Positions 29,085 to 37,470 of a stretch of DNA of 64,000 bases are shown piece after piece. Every line of letters starts with the position of its first letter. The first letter of the stretch is position 1. The translations under genes and the position numbers were made by a program. Source of the DNA: Andreprevotia sp. IGB-42 (GTDB taxonomy: Bacteria; Pseudomonadota; Gammaproteobacteria; Burkholderiales; Chitinibacteraceae); the NCBI RefSeq assembly GCF_009848685.1, contig NZ_WXTX01000002.1, positions 186,001 to 250,000 on the forward strand, written 5' to 3'. Below the pieces are notes generated by a model. The model was not told the origin of the DNA. It searched no databases and saw nothing but the letters and a program-made list of their open reading frames with translations.

Positions 29085-29878
29085 TTTGCCGGCTCCGCTG
29101 CTGCGGGTGCGCTGGCAGAAGCGGGTGCTGCCGGCGCGGCGGCCGCCGCATCGGTGGCAGCGTCGTCCTCATCGCCATCGTCACCCAGCGGCAACGGCGC
29201 TGGCGGGCTGCCATCCCACACGTCGTTGTAGCGCTTCTGCAGCCACGCATCACGCAGATAGGCATAAGGATCGATTTGCGCTTCGATCAGCGGATCGAGC
29301 GCCAGCGTACCGGCACGGGCATCCACCGCTTCCCCCCCCCAGCGCAGCACTTCCACTGCGGTGGTGGGATCGAACGCGGCATCCACCGGGTCCAGGAAGA
29401 AGCGCCCCAAGGGTGTGGCCATGTCACGCGCGGACGAGGGGCCGAAGAACGGCAGCATCAGGTAGGGGCCGGTACCCACACCCCAGCTACCCAGCACCTG
29501 GCCGAAGTCTTCTTCGGTTTTCTTCAGGCCCATGTCGCTGGCCCAGTCCACCATGCCGAACATGCCGATACTGGTGTTGACCAGCACGCGACCGGCGCTG
29601 TTGCCGGCATCGCTGACCTTGCCTTGCAGCAGGTTGGAGAAAATCGAGTAGAAATCGTCGAAGTTCTCGAAGAAGTTATGTGTGCCATCCTTGGCCGGCC
29701 CCGGCATGTGGTTCTTGTAGGCGGTCGCCACCGGCTTGACCGCAGCGCGGTCGAGCACGGTATTGAATGCGAACACGCCACGATTCACTTTCTCGAGCGG
29801 ATCGTAGTTGTTCTGGGGGGTGGCACAGCCGGCAACAAGCGCGGCGGCACCAACAGCAAGCAGGGTAGTCAGGCGCAT
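29081..29878 (-). CDS. mlaA: Outer-membrane phospholipid transport lipoprotein MlaA (VacJ)
   Basis: MlaA removes phospholipids from the outer leaflet of the outer membrane and passes them to MlaC. The ATG at 29878 gives 265 residues with a lipoprotein signal, TLLAVGAAALVAGCAT, and the family motifs YDPLEKVNRGVFAFN, FFENFDDFYSIFSNLLQGK, DFGQVLGSWGVGTGPYLMLPFFGPSS and DPYAYLRDAWLQKRY. The C-terminal 35 residues are Asp/Ala/Pro-rich. A run of nine G residues lies in the codons around residue 180 and could be a slippage site. Confidence 0.95.
   Translation of the reverse strand: MRLTTLLAVGAAALVAGCATPQNNYDPLEKVNRGVFAFNTVLDRAAVKPVATAYKNHMPGPAKDGTHNFFENFDDFYSIFSNLLQGKVSDAGNSAGRVLVNTSIGMFGMVDWASDMGLKKTEEDFGQVLGSWGVGTGPYLMLPFFGPSSARDMATPLGRFFLDPVDAAFDPTTAVEVLRWGGEAVDARAGTLALDPLIEAQIDPYAYLRDAWLQKRYNDVWDGSPPAPLPLGDDGDEDDAATDAAAAAPAAPASASAPAAAEPAK
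29332..29340 (-). repeat. Nine-G homopolymer tract inside mlaA
   Basis: The plus strand shows nine consecutive C bases, read as G9 in the mlaA coding strand within the codons for W-G-G-E. Loss or gain of one base would change the frame after about residue 180 of 265. The frame as given is intact. Confidence 0.9.
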
Positions 29879-29957
29879 GGCAGTGACGGGGCTTAGAAAA
29901 ACGTTATTGTAGGGGATGCAGCGCGTGCCGGGCATGGTTACCCATGCGCACAGCATA

Positions 29958-30233
29958 TCAGGCCGCCGGCGCAAAGCCGGGCAAGCCCGCAAGGCCGTAT
30001 ACGCTGGCCAGTTGCTGCAGGCCAGGCGGCATGTGGCTCAATTGCAGCGTGACTTCTTTTGCCGCTGCCGCGCGCAGCCAGTGCAGCAGCACCGATACCC
30101 CGGCGGAATCGGCCGCTTCGACGCCGGAAAAATCCAGCGTCAGCGTATCACCGGCAGAGGGCCACACCATTTCATCCAGCCGCTGCGCGGCGGTATCGAA
30201 AGTCAGGCGACCGCCCACTTTCACGGTGGTCAC
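29958..30233 (-). CDS. mlaB: STAS domain protein MlaB
   Basis: 91 residues; the STAS core LTLDFSGVEAADSAGVSVLLHWLRAA has the conserved D-S-A-G. MlaB binds MlaF and is required for activity of the inner-membrane MlaFEDB complex. It overlaps mlaC by four bases. The stop is about 80 bases upstream of the mlaA ATG. Confidence 0.92.
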   Translation of the reverse strand: MTTVKVGGRLTFDTAAQRLDEMVWPSAGDTLTLDFSGVEAADSAGVSVLLHWLRAAAAKEVTLQLSHMPPGLQQLASVYGLAGLPGFAPAA

Positions 30234-30847
30234 TTGGGCGCAGCCTTGCTGGCACCGGCCGCAGATGCAGCATTCAGCTCTGCCAGTTGCTTGATCAGGC
30301 CATCGATGCCTTTCTGGCGGATGGCCGCGCCGAACTGGTTGCGGTTGTTCACGGTGAAGCTGATGCCGTCCACCGCGATGTCGTACACCTTCCAGTTGCC
30401 ACCCAGTTTTTCGAAGTAAAACTCCAGCGGAATCGATTTCTGGCCGGGAATGCTCACTTCGGTGCGCACGCTCTGCTCGTCGGCGCTTTCGCCCGGGCGC
30501 GCGCCGATCACATTGACCTGCGCATTCTTGTAGATGGTCAGTGCCGACAGGTAGGTGCGTACCAGCATCTGGCGGAACTCGTTGGTCAGCGCTGATTGCT
30601 GCTCGGGCGAGGCCGTTTTCCAGTAACGGCCTACTGCCAGAGAGGTCATGCGCGTGTAGTCGGCCAGCGGCTCGACCTTTTGCGACACCTGCTCGCGCAG
30701 CTTGGCCACATCCTTGTCATTCTTCTTGATCGCCTCGAGCACGTCACGGCTGACGTTCTTGACGATCACTTCCGGAGTCTCGCCCGCAGCAGCCAGCGCA
30801 AACGCCGGCAACAGGCCCAACAAACACACTACCAGCCACTTTTTCAT
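30230..30847 (-). CDS. mlaC: Periplasmic phospholipid carrier MlaC
   Basis: 205 residues from the ATG at 30847, beginning with a Sec signal peptide MKKWLVVCLLGLLPAFALAA. MlaC (Tol-Tol-Ttg2) features include PLADYTRMTSLAVGRYWKTA, EFRQMLVRTYLSALTIYKN, and the C-terminal WKVYDIAVDGISFTVNNRNQF. It shuttles phospholipids between MlaA and MlaD. The ATG is two bases after the mlaD stop. Confidence 0.95.
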   Translation of the reverse strand: MKKWLVVCLLGLLPAFALAAAGETPEVIVKNVSRDVLEAIKKNDKDVAKLREQVSQKVEPLADYTRMTSLAVGRYWKTASPEQQSALTNEFRQMLVRTYLSALTIYKNAQVNVIGARPGESADEQSVRTEVSIPGQKSIPLEFYFEKLGGNWKVYDIAVDGISFTVNNRNQFGAAIRQKGIDGLIKQLAELNAASAAGASKAAPK

Positions 30848-30848
30848 C

Positions 30849-31376
30849 TCATTTCTCCACTGCATGATTCGATTTCGGTTCGGTCGCGGCGGTGCCGCCG
30901 CCCTCTGCCCCATTGCCGCCTTCCTGCGCCTTGGAGAACAGGAAGCGGCTGATCAGTTGTTCCAGCACCACCGCGGACGACGTGATGGTGATACGGCCAC
31001 CTTCTTCCAGCATGCGGTCATCCGCACCGGGCTCGAGGCCGATGTATTGCTCGCCCAGCAGGCCGGACGTCAGGATGGCGGCGCTGGTATCGCGGCTGAA
31101 CTGGTAGCGCTTGTCGATGGCGAAGGACACCTTGGCCATATAGGTATGCGGATCGAAGATGATGCCGGTTACCCGGCCGATCACCACACCGGAGCTCTTG
31201 ATCGGCGCGCGGGTTTTCAGGCCGCCGATATTCTCGAAGTTAGCGCTCAGCGTATAGGTATCGCTGGCGACCAGCATGCTGGTGCTGCTGACCTTGAACG
31301 CGAGGAACAGCAAAGCGACGATACCCGCCGCCACAAAGAGGCCCACCCAGAAATCGATCAAGCCACGTTTCATCAA
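30849..31376 (-). CDS. mlaD: MCE-domain phospholipid transport protein MlaD
   Basis: 175 residues: a single N-terminal membrane helix (DFWVGLFVAAGIVALLFLAF) and one MCE domain, with YTLSANFENIGGLKTRAPIK and GVVIGRVTGIIFDP. The C-terminal region includes GLLGEQYIGLEPGADDRML, then a helix that forms the hydrophobic pore, and a short low-complexity tail. It overlaps mlaE by four bases. Confidence 0.96.
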   Translation of the reverse strand: MMKRGLIDFWVGLFVAAGIVALLFLAFKVSSTSMLVASDTYTLSANFENIGGLKTRAPIKSSGVVIGRVTGIIFDPHTYMAKVSFAIDKRYQFSRDTSAAILTSGLLGEQYIGLEPGADDRMLEEGGRITITSSAVVLEQLISRFLFSKAQEGGNGAEGGGTAATEPKSNHAVEK

Positions 31377-32167
31377 ACACCCCTAAACATGAATGCGGTC
31401 AGGATCACGTCCAGACCCAGAATAACCAGCGCTGATGTCACCACCGTGCGCGTGGTGGCACCGGACACACCCTCCGCAGTTGGCGTGGCGTCGTAACCTT
31501 CGAATACGGCAATCAGCGATACCGCGATGCCGAAGAAAATACTTTTGATCACGCCATTGATCACATCGAGGCGGAAATCCACCGCGCTCTGCATCTGCGA
31601 CCAGAAACTGCCCGAATCGAGGCCGAGCAACTGCACGCCCACCAGATAGCCGCCAATGATGCCCATGGCGCTGAACATGGCCGCCAGCAGCGGCATCGAG
31701 ATCACCCCGCCCCAGAAACGCGGTGCCACCACGCGGGCAATCGGGTTGACCGCCATCATTTCCATCGCGGACAACTGCTCGGTGGCTTTCATCAGGCCGA
31801 TTTCGGCAGTAATGGCAGAGCCTGCGCGGCTGGCAAACAGCAACGCGCCCACCACCGGCCCCAGTTCGCGCACCAGCGAGAGCGCCACCAGGATGCCCAG
31901 CGACGACGACGCGCCAAAGCGCACCAGCGTGTCGTAGCCTTGCAGCGCCAGCACCATGCCGATGAACAGCCCGGATACCCCGATGATCAGCACCGACAGC
32001 ACGCCCGCAAACCAGATCTCGCGCATGGTGAGCGAAAAGCGCAGCAGCGAGGTGGGCGAGTGGCGCAAGATCGCCACGAAGAAACGCCCGGCAAAGCCCA
32101 ATTTGAGCAGCGCATCGGTAAACGGCGCGCCCAGCCGGCTGAAAAAACGCACCAGCACATCAGCCAT
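31373..32167 (-). CDS. mlaE: Phospholipid ABC transporter permease MlaE
   Basis: 264 residues from the ATG at 32167, overlapping mlaF by eight bases. Five or so membrane segments are seen, with the MlaE family signatures LVRELGPVVGALLFASRAGSA, TAEIGLMKATEQLSAMEMMAV, PRFWGGVISMPLLA and the C-terminal GATTRTVVTSALVILGLDVI. The frame extends 26 codons further upstream inside mlaF and is not used. Confidence 0.96.
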   Translation of the reverse strand: MADVLVRFFSRLGAPFTDALLKLGFAGRFFVAILRHSPTSLLRFSLTMREIWFAGVLSVLIIGVSGLFIGMVLALQGYDTLVRFGASSSLGILVALSLVRELGPVVGALLFASRAGSAITAEIGLMKATEQLSAMEMMAVNPIARVVAPRFWGGVISMPLLAAMFSAMGIIGGYLVGVQLLGLDSGSFWSQMQSAVDFRLDVINGVIKSIFFGIAVSLIAVFEGYDATPTAEGVSGATTRTVVTSALVILGLDVILTAFMFRGV

Positions 32168-32972
32168 GCGCACGCTCCAGGCCCAGTTCGGCAGCCAGCG
32201 GCGTGGCCTGACGGTGGAATGGCACCGGGCCATCCGGCTCGCCATTGATGAACTGCTTCACGAACGGGTGCGTGGACGCACGCACTTCGTCCGGCGTACC
32301 TTGCGCAACGATCACGCCATCGGCCAGGAACACAACGCGGTCGACGATGGCCAGCGATTCGGCCACATCGTGCGTGACGATCACCGAGGCACTGCCCAGT
32401 GCATCATTGAGCTCGCGGATCAGCTTGCCGGTCACTGCCAGTGAAATCGGGTCGAGCCCGGTAAAGGGTTCGTCGTACAGCATCACCAGCGGATCGAGCG
32501 CGATGGCACGCGCCAATGCAACCCGCCGGGCCATGCCGCCGGACAATTCATTGGGCATCAGTTGCGCTGCGCCGCGCAGGCCGACTGCCTGCAGCTTCAT
32601 CAGCACCAGATCACGGATCACCGATTCGGGCAGCGCGGTGCGCTCGCGTAGCGGGAACGCGACGTTCTCGAACACGGAGAGATCGGTAAACAGCGCGCCG
32701 AACTGGAACAGCATGCCCAGCTTGCTGCGCAACCGGTACAGCGCCGCTTCCTTCAGGCTGGCCACATCCTCACCGTCAACGCGCACATGGCCGGCACTGG
32801 CCTGCAGTTGGCCGCCGATCAGCTTGAGCAACGTCGTCTTGCCCGATCCCGACCCGCCCATGATGGCCACTACTTCGCCACGCGCCACCTTGAAGGAAAC
32901 GTCGCGCAGCACGTCACTTTCGCCATAGGCGAACCGTACCTCATCAAGTTCAACGACAGCAGCAGAGGGCAT
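32160..32972 (-). CDS. mlaF: Phospholipid ABC transporter ATPase MlaF
   Basis: 270 residues: Walker A IMGGSGSGKTTLLKLIGG, signature NELSGGMARRVALARAIA, Walker B PLVMLYDEPFTGLDPIS, and VIVTHDVAESL. First gene of the mlaFEDCB operon, followed by mlaA and the ABC exporter genes. The upstream region 32973-33060 is AT-richer and probably holds the operon promoter, but I see no hexamer pair good enough to list. Confidence 0.97.
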   Translation of the reverse strand: MPSAAVVELDEVRFAYGESDVLRDVSFKVARGEVVAIMGGSGSGKTTLLKLIGGQLQASAGHVRVDGEDVASLKEAALYRLRSKLGMLFQFGALFTDLSVFENVAFPLRERTALPESVIRDLVLMKLQAVGLRGAAQLMPNELSGGMARRVALARAIALDPLVMLYDEPFTGLDPISLAVTGKLIRELNDALGSASVIVTHDVAESLAIVDRVVFLADGVIVAQGTPDEVRASTHPFVKQFINGEPDGPVPFHRQATPLAAELGLERAHG

Positions 32973-33433
32973 GGGGAACCAGATTTAGACTGGTGAGTAC
33001 AAGTAAAGACGCATTCTAAGCTTGCGCCCCCATTACGAACAGTGCGGTATCTCACGCTATGACATTTTCACACCTATCCCCACCCGGATCGGGTCAGAAA
33101 GCCCGCCTTGGCAGGGGAGAAAGGCGGGCCTGAATCCGGGCAGGCGGGTAAGGACAGGGTAATGCAATCGGCCTGAAATATTCTGCTCCGCAGGCCCGCC
33201 AGCAGCATGCGCCGGGCACGTACGGATTACCGGAATGCCGCCAACAACAGAGGAATGTGGCGCCAGGCTCTCGCAGATCAAAGCCAACAAGGGCTGTAGG
33301 CAAGATCCAAAGAACCGGTCAGCCTAAAACTTACATGCAATCTCTTTCATTACATATTAGCAATTGGTGTTACACTGAGCGCAGCAGTGCCCTACCCGCT
33401 TCCATACATTGCTGCAACCGGAAAAAACACAGT
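32973..33433. other. Divergent intergenic region with hairpins, no gene seen
   Basis: 461 bases between mlaF (minus) and the pilin-like gene (plus). At 33101-33129 there is a perfect nine-base stem, GCCCGCCTT / AAGGCGGGC, with an 11-base loop. Near 33081-33096 lies a smaller ACCCG / CGGGT stem. The segment 33060-33130 resembles a dispersed extragenic repeat. The stretch 33330-33375 is AT-rich and suits a promoter for the pilin-like gene. No supported ORF is present. Confidence 0.5.
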
Positions 33434-34060
33434 ATGCGTGCCCCTCTGCAACAAGGCTTTACCTTGATCGAAGTCGCAACCATTGCCGTGATCGTCGGCA
33501 TGGTGCTCGGGCTGGCTTTCAAGGGGCGCGACCTGATGGACAGTGCGCGGGTGAAGAGCACGCAGGCCAGCGCAATCAAGATCCAGTCGGCCATTGCCCT
33601 GTATCACGAGCGCTACGGCCGCTATCCCGGCGATGGCTGCACTGGCAGCACGCCCACGACCGAGGCTACATGCAAGGGCGCCCGCGATGGCCTGCTCAAT
33701 ACCGCCAGCGAGCGCATTGCCTTCTGGCAGCAGTTATCCCCGGTTGCCGGCGTGCTCTCGCCCGCAGATCGCAATACGCCGCTGGGCGTGCAGTGGAATG
33801 TGGTCTCCAAGGGCAGCAATCTGGGCGCGGCCGACTCTTCCGCGTGGATCGTGGCCGGCAACGATGGCAGCCAGCCGACAGTGGATATCCGCTACGTTTG
33901 CGCGATCGACAACGAGTTCGATGATGGCGAGCCCGATACCGGCAACATCCGTAGCAGCGCCGCGCATGGCGCCGGCAGTGGCCAGTACCAGCAAAACGAC
34001 CGTTGCTGGTCCAAGGGCAAGACCGACCTGCAGACACTGGCAATACGCATCCTGCCCTGA
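33434..34060 (+). CDS. Type IV pilin-like (pseudopilin) protein
   Basis: 208 residues from the ATG at 33434. A class III signal is present: seven residues (MRAPLQQ) then G8/F9, with FTLIEVATIAVIVGMVLGLA and the key Glu at position 5 of the mature protein. The rest is a soluble domain with Cys residues at CTG, TCK, VCAIDNE and RCWSK that could form two disulfides. There is no assembly gene nearby, so it must use a prepilin peptidase and secretion or pilus machinery encoded elsewhere. It could be a minor pilin or a type II secretion pseudopilin. Confidence 0.85.
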   Translation: MRAPLQQGFTLIEVATIAVIVGMVLGLAFKGRDLMDSARVKSTQASAIKIQSAIALYHERYGRYPGDGCTGSTPTTEATCKGARDGLLNTASERIAFWQQLSPVAGVLSPADRNTPLGVQWNVVSKGSNLGAADSSAWIVAGNDGSQPTVDIRYVCAIDNEFDDGEPDTGNIRSSAAHGAGSGQYQQNDRCWSKGKTDLQTLAIRILP

Positions 34061-34156
34061 GCGGAAGCGGGCCGCCCCGGTGGCCTGACTGCGCAGCAGC
34101 ACTTTTCCCCGTTGCACGATTGACGTGCCGGGGCGCAAAGCCGTTATCCTTGCCGC

Positions 34157-35302
34157 ATGCTGCGCGTACACCCCCATATCGCCGACCTGCCCGCTGATGG
34201 CTGGAATGCCCTTGCCGGCACCAGCCCGGTGCTGCAGCACGCGTTTCTTGCCGCGCTGGAACAAACCGATTGCGTGGGTGCCGGGGCCGGCTGGCAGCCG
34301 TGCCACCTGGAGCTGACCAATGAAGCGGGGATGAGTCAGGGCCTGCTGCCGCTTTACCTCAAGCACCACTCCTACGGTGAATACGTATTCGACTGGTCGT
34401 GGGCACAGGCCTACCGTGAACACGGGCTCGATTACTACCCCAAGCTGGTCAGCGCCATACCGTTCACGCCGGTGCCCGGCGAGCGCCTGCTGGCGGTGGA
34501 TGAAGCCAGCCGCAGCATGCTGGTGCGGGGTGCGCTGACGCTGGCGCAGGATATCGAAGCCAGCAGCCTGCACCTGCTGTTCCATCCGCCCGCCGACCTG
34601 CCGTTATTGCACGCAGCCGGACTACAGACGCGCACGCAAATCCAGTTTCACTGGCTCAATCAGGGCTGGCAGCATTTCGATGACTTCCTGGCGGCGATGA
34701 AGCGCGAGAAGCGCAAGAAAATCCGCCAGGAGCGCAGCAAGGTGGCAGCCACCGGCATCCGCATCGTGCGCAAGACCGGCCACGACATCAGCCACGAAGA
34801 CTGGGCATTTTTTGCCCGCTGCTACAGCAACACCTACCACGAACACCGTTCCAGCCCCTATCTGAGCGAGGCGTTCTTCCAGTTGCTGGGCGATGCACAG
34901 CCCGAGGCATGCATGCTGGTGCTGGCCTACCGCAACGACGAGCCGCTGGCGTGCGCATTGAATCTGATCGGGCCGGAGCGGCTGTACGGCCGCTACTGGG
35001 GTGCGGACTGGAATGCGGGGGGTGGCGGCTTCGAGCCCAGCCTGCATTTCGAGCTGTGCTACTACCAGGGCATCGAATTCGCCATCGAGCGTGGCCTGGC
35101 GGTATTCGAAGGCGGCGCACAGGGCGAGCACAAGCAGGCACGAGGCTTCTCGCCGGTACTGACCTACTCCGCACACTGGCTGGCACACCCGGGCTTTGCC
35201 CGCGCGGTGGCGGACTATCTGCAGCGGGAACGCCCGTTGATCGAGCAACAGTATCAGGCGCTACTGGCACGTGATGCGTTTTCGGCCAGCAGTTCCGAAT
35301 AA
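34157..35302 (+). CDS. FemAB-like GNAT-fold acyltransferase (COG3146 / peptidogalycan-type)
   Basis: 381 residues, a double GNAT-fold protein of the COG3146 family. Typical sequence blocks include VLQHAFLAALEQTDCVG, GLLPLYLKHHSYGEYVFDWSWA, FDDFLAAMKREKRKKIRQERSK, CYSNTYHEHRSSPYLSEAFF and GLAVFEGGAQGEHKQARGF. The family is related to FemABX peptidyltransferases but its substrate is not established in Gram-negatives. It stands alone between the pilin-like gene and grxD, about 100 bases after the former. Confidence 0.9.
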   Translation: MLRVHPHIADLPADGWNALAGTSPVLQHAFLAALEQTDCVGAGAGWQPCHLELTNEAGMSQGLLPLYLKHHSYGEYVFDWSWAQAYREHGLDYYPKLVSAIPFTPVPGERLLAVDEASRSMLVRGALTLAQDIEASSLHLLFHPPADLPLLHAAGLQTRTQIQFHWLNQGWQHFDDFLAAMKREKRKKIRQERSKVAATGIRIVRKTGHDISHEDWAFFARCYSNTYHEHRSSPYLSEAFFQLLGDAQPEACMLVLAYRNDEPLACALNLIGPERLYGRYWGADWNAGGGGFEPSLHFELCYYQGIEFAIERGLAVFEGGAQGEHKQARGFSPVLTYSAHWLAHPGFARAVADYLQRERPLIEQQYQALLARDAFSASSSE

Positions 35303-35315
35303 ACCCGGCAACAGA

Positions 35316-35345
35316 AAAAAACAAAGCCCCCGCCAAAGGCAGGGG
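35316..35345 (-). terminator. Terminator downstream of grxD
   Basis: On the minus strand the stem GCCCCTGCC / GGCGGGGGC (one mismatch, AAA-type loop) at 35325-35345 is followed by TTTGTTTTTTT. It also closes the convergent plus-strand gene that ends at 35302. Confidence 0.8.
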
Positions 35346-35367
35346 CCTGGCGCAGCGCCGGCTTGGA

Positions 35368-35694
35368 TCAGCCGACCTTGTGCGCTTCCAGCAGCTTTTG
35401 CAGCTCGCCGTTTGCGTACAGCTCTTTCATGATGTCCGAACCGCCAACGAACTCACCGTCGATGTAGAGCTGGGGAATGGTCGGCCAGTTGGCATAATCC
35501 TTGATGCCCTGGCGGATATCTTGGTCGGCCAGCACGTTGACAGCGGCAAACTGCACACCAACATTCTTCAACAGCTGCACGGCACCGGCCGAGAAACCGC
35601 ATTGCGGGAAAGTCGGTGTGCCTTTCATGAAAAGCGCCACCGGGTTTTCGGTCACGATCTGGTGGATTTCCTGCTGGATATCGCGTTCGCTCAT
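35368..35694 (-). CDS. grxD: Monothiol glutaredoxin (Grx4 type)
   Basis: 108 residues with the CGFS active site in GTPTFPQCGFSAGAVQLL and the glutathione-binding WPTIPQLYIDGEFVGGSDI. Members of this family deliver Fe-S clusters and form complexes with BolA-type proteins; ibaG is encoded at 26540-26782. It is monocistronic or follows prmC by 84 bases on the same strand. Confidence 0.97.
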   Translation of the reverse strand: MSERDIQQEIHQIVTENPVALFMKGTPTFPQCGFSAGAVQLLKNVGVQFAAVNVLADQDIRQGIKDYANWPTIPQLYIDGEFVGGSDIMKELYANGELQKLLEAHKVG

Positions 35695-35778
35695 GGGTAG
35701 TGCCCCTAATAACCTATCAAATCAGTCGGATATTGTACCGGCGAGTCTTGCCCGGCTGCAAGATGCCGCCGGGCAGCA

Positions 35779-36597
35779 TCACGGCCGGTGCACAGCGCAA
35801 CGCCCGCCCGTCACCCGGTCCAGGCCGGCCAGGTCGTGCCAGGTTTGCACCTCGCTGAACCCCGCCGCGTCGAGCAAGGCGCGGCTTGCCCCGCCCTGAT
35901 CGTAACCGTGCTCGAACAACAGCCAGCCACCCGCACGCAGATGCTCCACACAGGTCGTGACGATATGGCGGATATGCAAGAGCCCATCCGCACCATCGGT
36001 CAGCGCGCCACGCGGTTCGAAGCGCAAATCGCCCTGTGCCAGGTGCGGATCGTGCTGTTCGATATACGGCGGATTGGAAACGATCAGCGAGAAGGTCTGG
36101 CCTGCCAGCGCGGCAAACCAGTCAGAGTGGACAAACTGCACCTCCGCGCCCAGCCGGCGCGCGTTGTGCTGCGCCACAGCCAATGCATCGCTGGAGATAT
36201 CCACCGCGCTCACCAGCAGATCAGCCCGCTCCAGCTTGAGGGTGACCGGAATGCAACCGGAGCCCGTACCCAGGTCCAGCACCCGTGCATTGTCACCAGC
36301 CCGTGCCAGCGCCAGCTCCACCAGCAGTTCGGTTTCCGGGCGCGGAATCAGCACGGCGGGGCTGACGGCGAAATCGCGGCCATAGAATTCACGCGTGCCC
36401 ACCAGATAGGCAACCGGCTCGCCAGCACGGCGCCGTGCGGCGAGGGCATCATATGCGGCGGCCAGCGCAGGGTCTGCTTCGTCGCTGCCGTGCGCGATCA
36501 GCCATGCGCGGTTATGGCCGGACACGTGGCTGAACAGCACTTGCGCATCGATGCGCGCGAGGCCGCTAGCGGCCAGCAGGGTCTGGTAATCAGGCAT
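35779..36597 (-). CDS. prmC: Release factor glutamine methyltransferase
   Basis: Methylates the Gln of the GGQ motif in release factors 1 and 2. The 272-residue protein has an N-terminal helical domain with EPVAYLVGTREFYGRDFAVSP, SAM motif VLDLGTGSGCIPVTL, and the catalytic N-P-P-Y at residues 175-178. The start at 36597 (MPDYQTLLAAS) is normal. The usual upstream neighbour prfA is not present; an EAL gene lies just upstream. Confidence 0.95.
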   Translation of the reverse strand: MPDYQTLLAASGLARIDAQVLFSHVSGHNRAWLIAHGSDEADPALAAAYDALAARRRAGEPVAYLVGTREFYGRDFAVSPAVLIPRPETELLVELALARAGDNARVLDLGTGSGCIPVTLKLERADLLVSAVDISSDALAVAQHNARRLGAEVQFVHSDWFAALAGQTFSLIVSNPPYIEQHDPHLAQGDLRFEPRGALTDGADGLLHIRHIVTTCVEHLRAGGWLLFEHGYDQGGASRALLDAAGFSEVQTWHDLAGLDRVTGGRCAVHRP

Positions 36598-36629
36598 GGC
36601 GGCAGTTTAGCAGCCGCGCACAGTGTTGA

Positions 36630-37343
36630 TCACGGGTGCACGCTGTGAAAGCAATCGCGGAAGAAAAAGCCCTGCACGTAGTCGACGCCGAGATCCATGG
36701 CCGCTTCCCAGTGCGCCACCGTCTCCACGCCTTCCAGTATCGTGGCTTGCCCGTGCTCGCGCGCAAAGCGCACCAGCGTCTGCAGCAGCTTACGGTAGCC
36801 GGGGCTGTGCCAGTGCTGCCACCAGTGGCGATCAAACTTGAGGTAGTCCATCTGCAGCAGCACCGGCAGCGACAGCACCGATGCCGGCGCGCCGATATCA
36901 TCCAGCGCCAGCCGTACATCACGTGCGGCAAACGCATCCGCCATGGCGAGGCTGCGGTCGGCATCGCCTGACGAGCTGTTCTCGATGATTTCCACCGTCA
37001 GGCCGGCACGGCCGGATACCAAGTCCACCAGCGGATGCGGGCCCTTGTCCTTGCTGGCGATATGGAAGGTATCCGGGTCGAGATTGATGAACAGCATGCC
37101 CGCTGGCGATTCATCGATCTGCAGCCGCTTGAGCGTGTGCTCCACCTGATACAGCGCCAGCGGATGCGCTTCGAGCGCATCGAATACCGCCTGCGGCGGC
37201 ACCGCGGCACCGGCAGCGGTATAGAAGCGTGCCAGCGCCTCGTGCGCGTACGCCTCGCCGCTTTTCACTTCGACGATGGGCTGGTACTCGACACCGAAGC
37301 GACGGCTATGCAGCAGTTCGATCAGGATGGCTGGAGAGAGCAT
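36630..37343 (-). CDS. EAL domain protein (probable cyclic-di-GMP phosphodiesterase)
   Basis: 237 residues, a stand-alone EAL domain from the ATG at 37343. The signature is YAHEALARF. Other expected catalytic residues are present: Asn in LFINLDPD, Glu in VEIIENSS, the Asp pair in LALDDIGAP, Lys in DYLKFDRHW, Glu in LEGVETV, and Gln in VQGFFF. The loop usually reads DDFGxG but is DDIGAP here, which may change loop 6 and activity. There is no sensor domain or membrane segment. It is codirectional with prmC. Confidence 0.88.
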   Translation of the reverse strand: MLSPAILIELLHSRRFGVEYQPIVEVKSGEAYAHEALARFYTAAGAAVPPQAVFDALEAHPLALYQVEHTLKRLQIDESPAGMLFINLDPDTFHIASKDKGPHPLVDLVSGRAGLTVEIIENSSSGDADRSLAMADAFAARDVRLALDDIGAPASVLSLPVLLQMDYLKFDRHWWQHWHSPGYRKLLQTLVRFAREHGQATILEGVETVAHWEAAMDLGVDYVQGFFFRDCFHSVHP

Positions 37344-37470
37344 CTGGCGGGTATCGGTGGACGATGCCTTTATTGTTTCGGGCCATGCTACCCGAAGCGG
37401 ATGGCGCTGCGGCATACGGGCAAGCACCTAGTGCGGGGGGCAGCATGCTGACACGAACAGTTGATCCTGA

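Noticed and set aside
33057-33290. Minus-strand 77-residue frame upstream of the pilin-like gene
   Set aside because: Composition resembles translation of an extragenic repeat, with Pro/Gly/Cys scattered and no domain features.
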